A stretch of DNA of 64,000 bases from Bacillota bacterium (lineage in GTDB: Bacteria > Bacillota > Clostridia > Oscillospirales > Oscillospiraceae), in contig JAEXCS010000035.1 in NCBI GenBank assembly GCA_023402075.1, positions 1 through 64,000 on the forward strand, written 5' to 3'. Under the pieces are notes generated by a model. The model was given only the letters and a program-made list of their open reading frames with translations. It made no database searches and had not been told where the DNA came from. Below, piece by piece: positions 60,538 through 64,000 of this stretch; positions within the stretch are counted from its first letter, which is position 1; each line of letters opens with the position of its first letter. A program made the position numbers and the translations under genes.

Positions 60538-62502
60538 TTATCCCCGCAATTCGATGATGCGGTCCCGAAGAATGGCGGCATACTCGAATTCCAGCATCTT
60601 GCCCGCCTCCTTCATTTCCTTTTCAAGCCGCGCAATCTCCTCTGCCCGTTCCCGGTCGGTCAGCTTTGCCTTGTGGCGCTTTTTCGCTGTGTCCGGGTCG
60701 GCGGACTTGGAAATTTCCAGCGTGCTCCGCACATCCTTGATGATGGTTTTTGGTACAATGCCGTGGGCGCTGTTATACTCGTCCTGAATTTTCCGGCGGC
60801 GCTCCGTCTCGTCCATGGCGGCCCGCATGGATGGGGTAATCTTATCCGCGTAAAGAATGACCAACCCGTCGGCGTTTCGCGCCGCGCGGCCCATGGTTTG
60901 GATGAGGGAAGTTTCGCTGCGGAGGAAGCCCTCCTTATCCGCATCCAGCACAGCCACAAGGCTCACCTCGGGTAAATCCAGCCCTTCACGCAGAAGGTTG
61001 ATGCCCACCAGCACGTCAAACGCTCCCAGCCGCAGGCCCCGGATAATCTCCATCCGCTCAATCGTCTCCACGTCGGAGTGCATATAGCGGACCTTGATTC
61101 CGGCGTTTTTGAAATACTCCGTCAAATCCTCGGCCATTTTTTTGGTGAGGGTCGTTACCAGCACCCGCTCCCGCCGCTGGGACCGGGCCTGAATCTCCGC
61201 AATCAGATCGTCGATCTGGCCCTCCACCGGGCGCACCTCCACCACGGGGTCCAAAAGTCCCGTTGGGCGGATGACCTGCTCTACCACCTGGCCCGCCCGC
61301 TCCCGCTCATAAGGGCCGGGCGTGGCGGAAACGTACAGCGCCTGTCCTGCCCGCTCCTCAAACTCCTCAAATTTCAGCGGGCGATTGTCAAAGGCGCAGG
61401 GCAGGCGAAATCCATAGTCAATCAAGCTCTGCTTACGGGCGTGGTCCCCATTGTACATGGCCCGCACCTGCGGCAGCGTCACATGGCTCTCGTCCACAAA
61501 CACCATAAAGTCCTTGGGGAAAAAGTCCAGCAACGTCATGGGCGCAGACCCGGCAGGCCGCTGGGAGATGATGCGGGAATAATTCTCAATGCCGGAGCAG
61601 TAGCCCAGCTCCGTCATCATCTCAATGTCATACTCCACCCGCTGGCGGATGCGCTGGGCCTCCACCAGCTTGTTGCGCTCTGTAAAATATTGAACCTGCT
61701 CCTCCAGCTCCTCCCGGATTTCGCCGATGGCCCGGTCCATCTTGTCCTTGGTGGTGACATAATGGCTGGCGGGATAAACCACCGCGTGCTCCAGCAGGCG
61801 ATAGGCCGCGCCGGTGACGGGGTTGAACTCCGTGATGCGGTCAATTTCGTCCCCGAAAAACTCCACCCGAAGGGCCTTGTCCCTGAAATAGGCGGGGTAG
61901 ATTTCCACCGTGTCCCCCCGGACGCGGAACATATTCCGCTCAAAGGCAATATCGTTGCGCTCGTATCGATCCTCCACCAGACGGCGCAGCAGCTCGTCCC
62001 GGTTCAAGGTCTGTCCCACACGCATGGAAATCATCAGCCGCGCAAAATCCTCCGGCTCTCCCAGTCCGTAAATACAGGAGACAGAGGACACCACAATCAC
62101 ATCCCGCCGCTCCAGCAGGGCACAGGTAGCGGATAGGCGCAGGCGGTCAATCTCGTCGTTTGTGGACGCATCCTTGGCAATATAGGTATCCGTATGGGGA
62201 ATATACGCCTCGGGCTGATAATAGTCGTAATACGAGACAAAATACTCTACGGCGTTGTCCGGAAAAAACGCCTTGAATTCCTCGCAAAGCTGGGAGGCCA
62301 GCGTTTTATTATGCGCCAGCACCAGCGTGGGCCGCTGAATTTTTTCAATGACCTTGGCCATGGTAAAGGTCTTGCCCGAGCCGGTGACGCCCAGCAAAAT
62401 CTGCTCGTCCAGCCCGTTTTCAATCCCCCAGGCCAGTTTTTCGATGGCCTCCGGCTGGTCGCCGGAGGGCTCGTAAGGGGAAACAACTTTAAATTTTGGC
62501 AT
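60538..62502 (-). CDS. uvrB: Excinuclease ABC subunit B
   Basis: A 654-aa helicase-like damage verifier. The Walker A is GVTGSGKTFTMAKVIEKI, the beta-hairpin region is YYDYYQPEAYIP, and helicase motifs V and VI are seen in VGINLLREGLDLPEVSLVA and QTMGRAARN. The C-terminal UVR domain (IARLEKEMKEAGKMLEFEYA) binds UvrC. ATG 62502 follows AAAAAGGAGGG; a 49-residue longer frame overlapping radC is excluded. It is the second gene of the operon. Confidence 0.98.
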   Translation of the reverse strand: MPKFKVVSPYEPSGDQPEAIEKLAWGIENGLDEQILLGVTGSGKTFTMAKVIEKIQRPTLVLAHNKTLASQLCEEFKAFFPDNAVEYFVSYYDYYQPEAYIPHTDTYIAKDASTNDEIDRLRLSATCALLERRDVIVVSSVSCIYGLGEPEDFARLMISMRVGQTLNRDELLRRLVEDRYERNDIAFERNMFRVRGDTVEIYPAYFRDKALRVEFFGDEIDRITEFNPVTGAAYRLLEHAVVYPASHYVTTKDKMDRAIGEIREELEEQVQYFTERNKLVEAQRIRQRVEYDIEMMTELGYCSGIENYSRIISQRPAGSAPMTLLDFFPKDFMVFVDESHVTLPQVRAMYNGDHARKQSLIDYGFRLPCAFDNRPLKFEEFEERAGQALYVSATPGPYERERAGQVVEQVIRPTGLLDPVVEVRPVEGQIDDLIAEIQARSQRRERVLVTTLTKKMAEDLTEYFKNAGIKVRYMHSDVETIERMEIIRGLRLGAFDVLVGINLLREGLDLPEVSLVAVLDADKEGFLRSETSLIQTMGRAARNADGLVILYADKITPSMRAAMDETERRRKIQDEYNSAHGIVPKTIIKDVRSTLEISKSADPDTAKKRHKAKLTDRERAEEIARLEKEMKEAGKMLEFEYAAILRDRIIELRG

Positions 62503-62527
62503 AAGCCCTCCTTTTTGGGCGGTACTA

Positions 62528-63202
62528 TCAGGTGGTGAAATAGCCGGAGTCCCGCATGGATACGAAATCTCCGTCCGCAACAATGATATGATCCACAAGC
62601 TGGATGCCCACGCCTTCCAGCGCCATGCGCACCCGGTCTGTGGTGGCAAAATCCTCCCCGGAGGGCAACGCCACCCCGCTGGGGTGGTTATGGGCCAGAA
62701 TCACGGCGCTGGCGTTGGCAAGCAGGGCGTTTTCCACCAGCTTGCGGATGTTCAGCTCCGCTCCGTTCACATCGCCCTCGGTTAAAAGCTTGCTTACCAG
62801 AAGCTTTCCCTTCCTGTCCAAACACAACTCATACACCAGCTCATATTTTTTTCCGTCAAACCGGCGCAGAAGATATTCCCCTGCCCGCTCCGTGGAATTG
62901 AGAATTACCGGCGCACTCTCTTTTTCCCTGCTCCGCTCTGTCAGCATAGGCACCAACCGCAGCAGCAACGCCGCGCTTTCGCCCATGCCGTCCACCTTTT
63001 TAAGGTCCTCCACAGGGGCGGAAAGCGTGGCTCCCAGCGAGCCATACCGCTCCAAAAGCACATGGGCCAGCGCATTGGTATCCCGACGGGGAATGGCGTA
63101 AAACAGCAGCAGTTCCAGCGCCTCATGGTCGGCAAAGCCCGCAAGACCGGTTTCCAGAAAGCGCCGGCGCATCTTTTCCCGGTGTCCGTCATGGATTCCC
63201 AT
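62528..63202 (-). CDS. radC: RadC-family JAMM/MPN-domain protein
   Basis: A 224-aa protein. The N-terminal helix-hairpin-helix part (HEALELLLFYAIPRRDTNAL and KKVDGMGESAALLL) is followed by the MPN+/JAMM domain with AHNHPSGVALPSGEDFATTD (H-N-H, S and D) and a matching glutamate upstream. RadC is widespread, but its biochemical role is unsettled and repair functions are doubtful. It is the first gene of the radC-uvrB-eamA-ybaK-uvrA unit, with a good promoter and a candidate LexA box. Confidence 0.95.
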   Translation of the reverse strand: MGIHDGHREKMRRRFLETGLAGFADHEALELLLFYAIPRRDTNALAHVLLERYGSLGATLSAPVEDLKKVDGMGESAALLLRLVPMLTERSREKESAPVILNSTERAGEYLLRRFDGKKYELVYELCLDRKGKLLVSKLLTEGDVNGAELNIRKLVENALLANASAVILAHNHPSGVALPSGEDFATTDRVRMALEGVGIQLVDHIIVADGDFVSMRDSGYFTT

Positions 63203-63248
63203 GGGCTCCCCCCTTGCAGCGTTATTCTCTGAAATTCACAGGTATACT

Positions 63249-63277
63249 ATTATACCATACGGTTTGCAATCCCACAA
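63249..63277 (-). promoter_or_regulatory. Promoter of the radC-uvrB-uvrA operon
   Basis: On the minus strand TTGTGG (63272-63277), 17 bp, TATAAT (63249-63254), about 45 bp upstream of radC. Confidence 0.7.
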
Positions 63278-63287
63278 GCACTTTTGT

Positions 63288-63301
63288 CGTACAAACGTTT
63301 G
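63288..63301 (-). promoter_or_regulatory. Candidate LexA (SOS) box upstream of radC-uvrB-uvrA
   Basis: CGTACAAACGTTTG is one base away from the Firmicutes-type CGAACAAACGTTTG form of the SOS box and has the perfect core CAAACGTTTG. It lies 11 bp upstream of the -35 element of the operon promoter. Confidence 0.55.
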
Positions 63302-63417
63302 CCTCCTCGAAATCTTGCCGGTTTCCGAAAGGCTTATACTCCCCCTCCCGCGGTACGCCGGATTGCGGGACCTTCCGCCCTATTTTTCGCTTTACTCCAA
63401 TTTTACAGTTCCACCGG

Positions 63418-63446
63418 TTGACACAACGGGTTTTTAGGCATACTAT
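63418..63446 (+). promoter_or_regulatory. Promoter of the M-box/mgtE transcript
   Basis: TTGACA (63418-63423), 17 bp, TACTAT (63441-63446). The transcript should start near 63452 and contain the riboswitch. Confidence 0.85.
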
Positions 63447-63464
63447 AGGAGAGAAAAGTAAACA

Positions 63465-63692
63465 GCGTCCGGTAGGTAAGGCTACCACAGGGATATGGGT
63501 TGCTGCCGCGAAATGATGGAGACATCATGAGATGGTTTGAACAGGCGATATCGAACTTTAAGGTATCATCTAATGCAATTTCACTGCCTTGTGGAGCTAA
63601 AGCTTGAACGGTGGGGGGGCAAAGTCGCCTCTCGGCAGTGTCTTTGGGAAAATTTTCTCAATCGTACCGGACGGGACGATTGGGATTTTTTT
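63465..63692 (+). promoter_or_regulatory. M-box (ykoK) magnesium riboswitch
   Basis: The conserved M-box core is read as GGTAGGTAAGGCTACC (63471-63486) followed by GGGATATGGGTTGCTGCC (63490-63507). The aptamer is about 180 nt and ends in a terminator upstream of a Mg2+ transporter gene. Magnesium binding is expected to favour the terminator and switch mgtE off. Confidence 0.85.
63656..63692 (+). terminator. Regulated terminator of the M-box
   Basis: CAATCGT (63659-63665) pairs with ACGATTG (63676-63682) with further pairing on both sides, followed by a seven-T run (63686-63692). Confidence 0.85.
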
Positions 63693-63745
63693 ACTTTTTA
63701 GGGCGTTTACTCTGCCCGATTACACGAGGAAAGGAGGACCCGCGT

Positions 63746-64000
63746 ATGTTGGAATTTGAAAACAAGCGCTTGGAACTGATCGAAAAAATAGAGGAGTTCA
63801 TCCGCCGAAAACAGTATGCCGCCCTGCGGGACCTCCTGTGTCCCCTTGAGGCGGCGGATATCGCTTTTTTGATGAGCCATCTTTCCGAGGAGGAGCTGCC
63901 CCTGCTGTTCCGTCTGCTGCCCAAGGAGCTGGCGGCAGAGGTGTTTGTGGAGTTGGACTCTGACGAGCAGGAGCTTTTGATTCAGGGCTTTTCCAACACG
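63746..64000 (+). CDS. mgtE: Magnesium transporter MgtE (partial, continues past the right edge)
   Basis: The first 85 codons are visible. They form the N-terminal helical MgtE_N domain: LRDLLCPLEAADIAFLMSHL and LPLLFRLLPKELAAEVFVEL are typical superhelical repeats that sense Mg2+ in the cytoplasm. AAAGGAGG precedes ATG 63746. The CBS and membrane domains lie outside the window. The M-box directly upstream supports the assignment. Confidence 0.93.
   Translation, partial: MLEFENKRLELIEKIEEFIRRKQYAALRDLLCPLEAADIAFLMSHLSEEELPLLFRLLPKELAAEVFVELDSDEQELLIQGFSNT

Overview
The window looks like a 64 kb chromosomal segment from a GC-rich Clostridia, most likely Oscillospirales/Oscillospiraceae (this placement is inference). 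The evidence is a tRNA-Cys-type T-box in front of cysE-cysS, an M-box in front of mgtE, MutS2, a two-component SufBC system, a CarD-type regulator, the SRP RNA-dnaX-ebfC order, strong AGGAGG ribosome sites and many TTGACA-17-TATAAT promoters. It is mostly core genome. I see no prophage, insertion sequence, CRISPR array, rRNA or tRNA.

Left part (1-22 kb): a truncated PfkB-family kinase diverges from asnS. Then come a YihY-type membrane protein, an M29 aminopeptidase, a gamma-carbonic-anhydrase-like protein, an AI-2E-type permease, an acetyltransferase and a CarD-type regulator with a structured leader. An acyltransferase-like gene, a zinc-ribbon membrane protein and an HSL-type esterase form a small cluster of unknown pathway. 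The SRP RNA, dnaX and ebfC follow, then a DUF4127-like lipoprotein. A run of apbE, a NusG-II-domain protein, a Gx-transporter-like protein, a CbbX/SpoVK-type AAA+ ATPase, a 2-hydroxyacid dehydrogenase and a nitrilase-family amidase completes this part.

Middle (22-46 kb): a minus-strand repair operon (yqzL-like, recO, mutS2, then uridine phosphorylase and an MscS channel). Next is the most unusual gene of the window, a TetM/EF-G-like ribosomal GTPase fused to a C-terminal NYN (YacP/Rae1-like) nuclease domain, transcribed divergently from trkA-trkH. Then a complete de novo pyrimidine run pyrC-K-D-F-E-B-I (everything after carbamoyl phosphate up to UMP), two EamA transporters, a GreA/GreB-family factor, aroK, a GntR/UTRA regulator and guaB.

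Right part (46-64 kb): an ArsR regulator-thioredoxin reductase-thioredoxin cassette in which the reductase lacks the usual NADPH motifs; cysE-cysS behind a T-box and a possible Cys-containing leader peptide; rpe-recR-era behind a long structured leader; a ferritin-like protein; a minimal sufC-sufB pair; a six-gene minus-strand unit radC-uvrB-eamA-ybaK-uvrA-GNAT with a candidate LexA box upstream; and an M-box-controlled mgtE cut by the right edge.

Best candidates for something undescribed are the GTPase-NYN fusion, the T-box plus Cys leader peptide arrangement, the NADPH-motif-less thioredoxin reductase under an ArsR regulator, and the structured leaders of rpe and carD. All functions are read from sequence and recalled family knowledge; no search was run.
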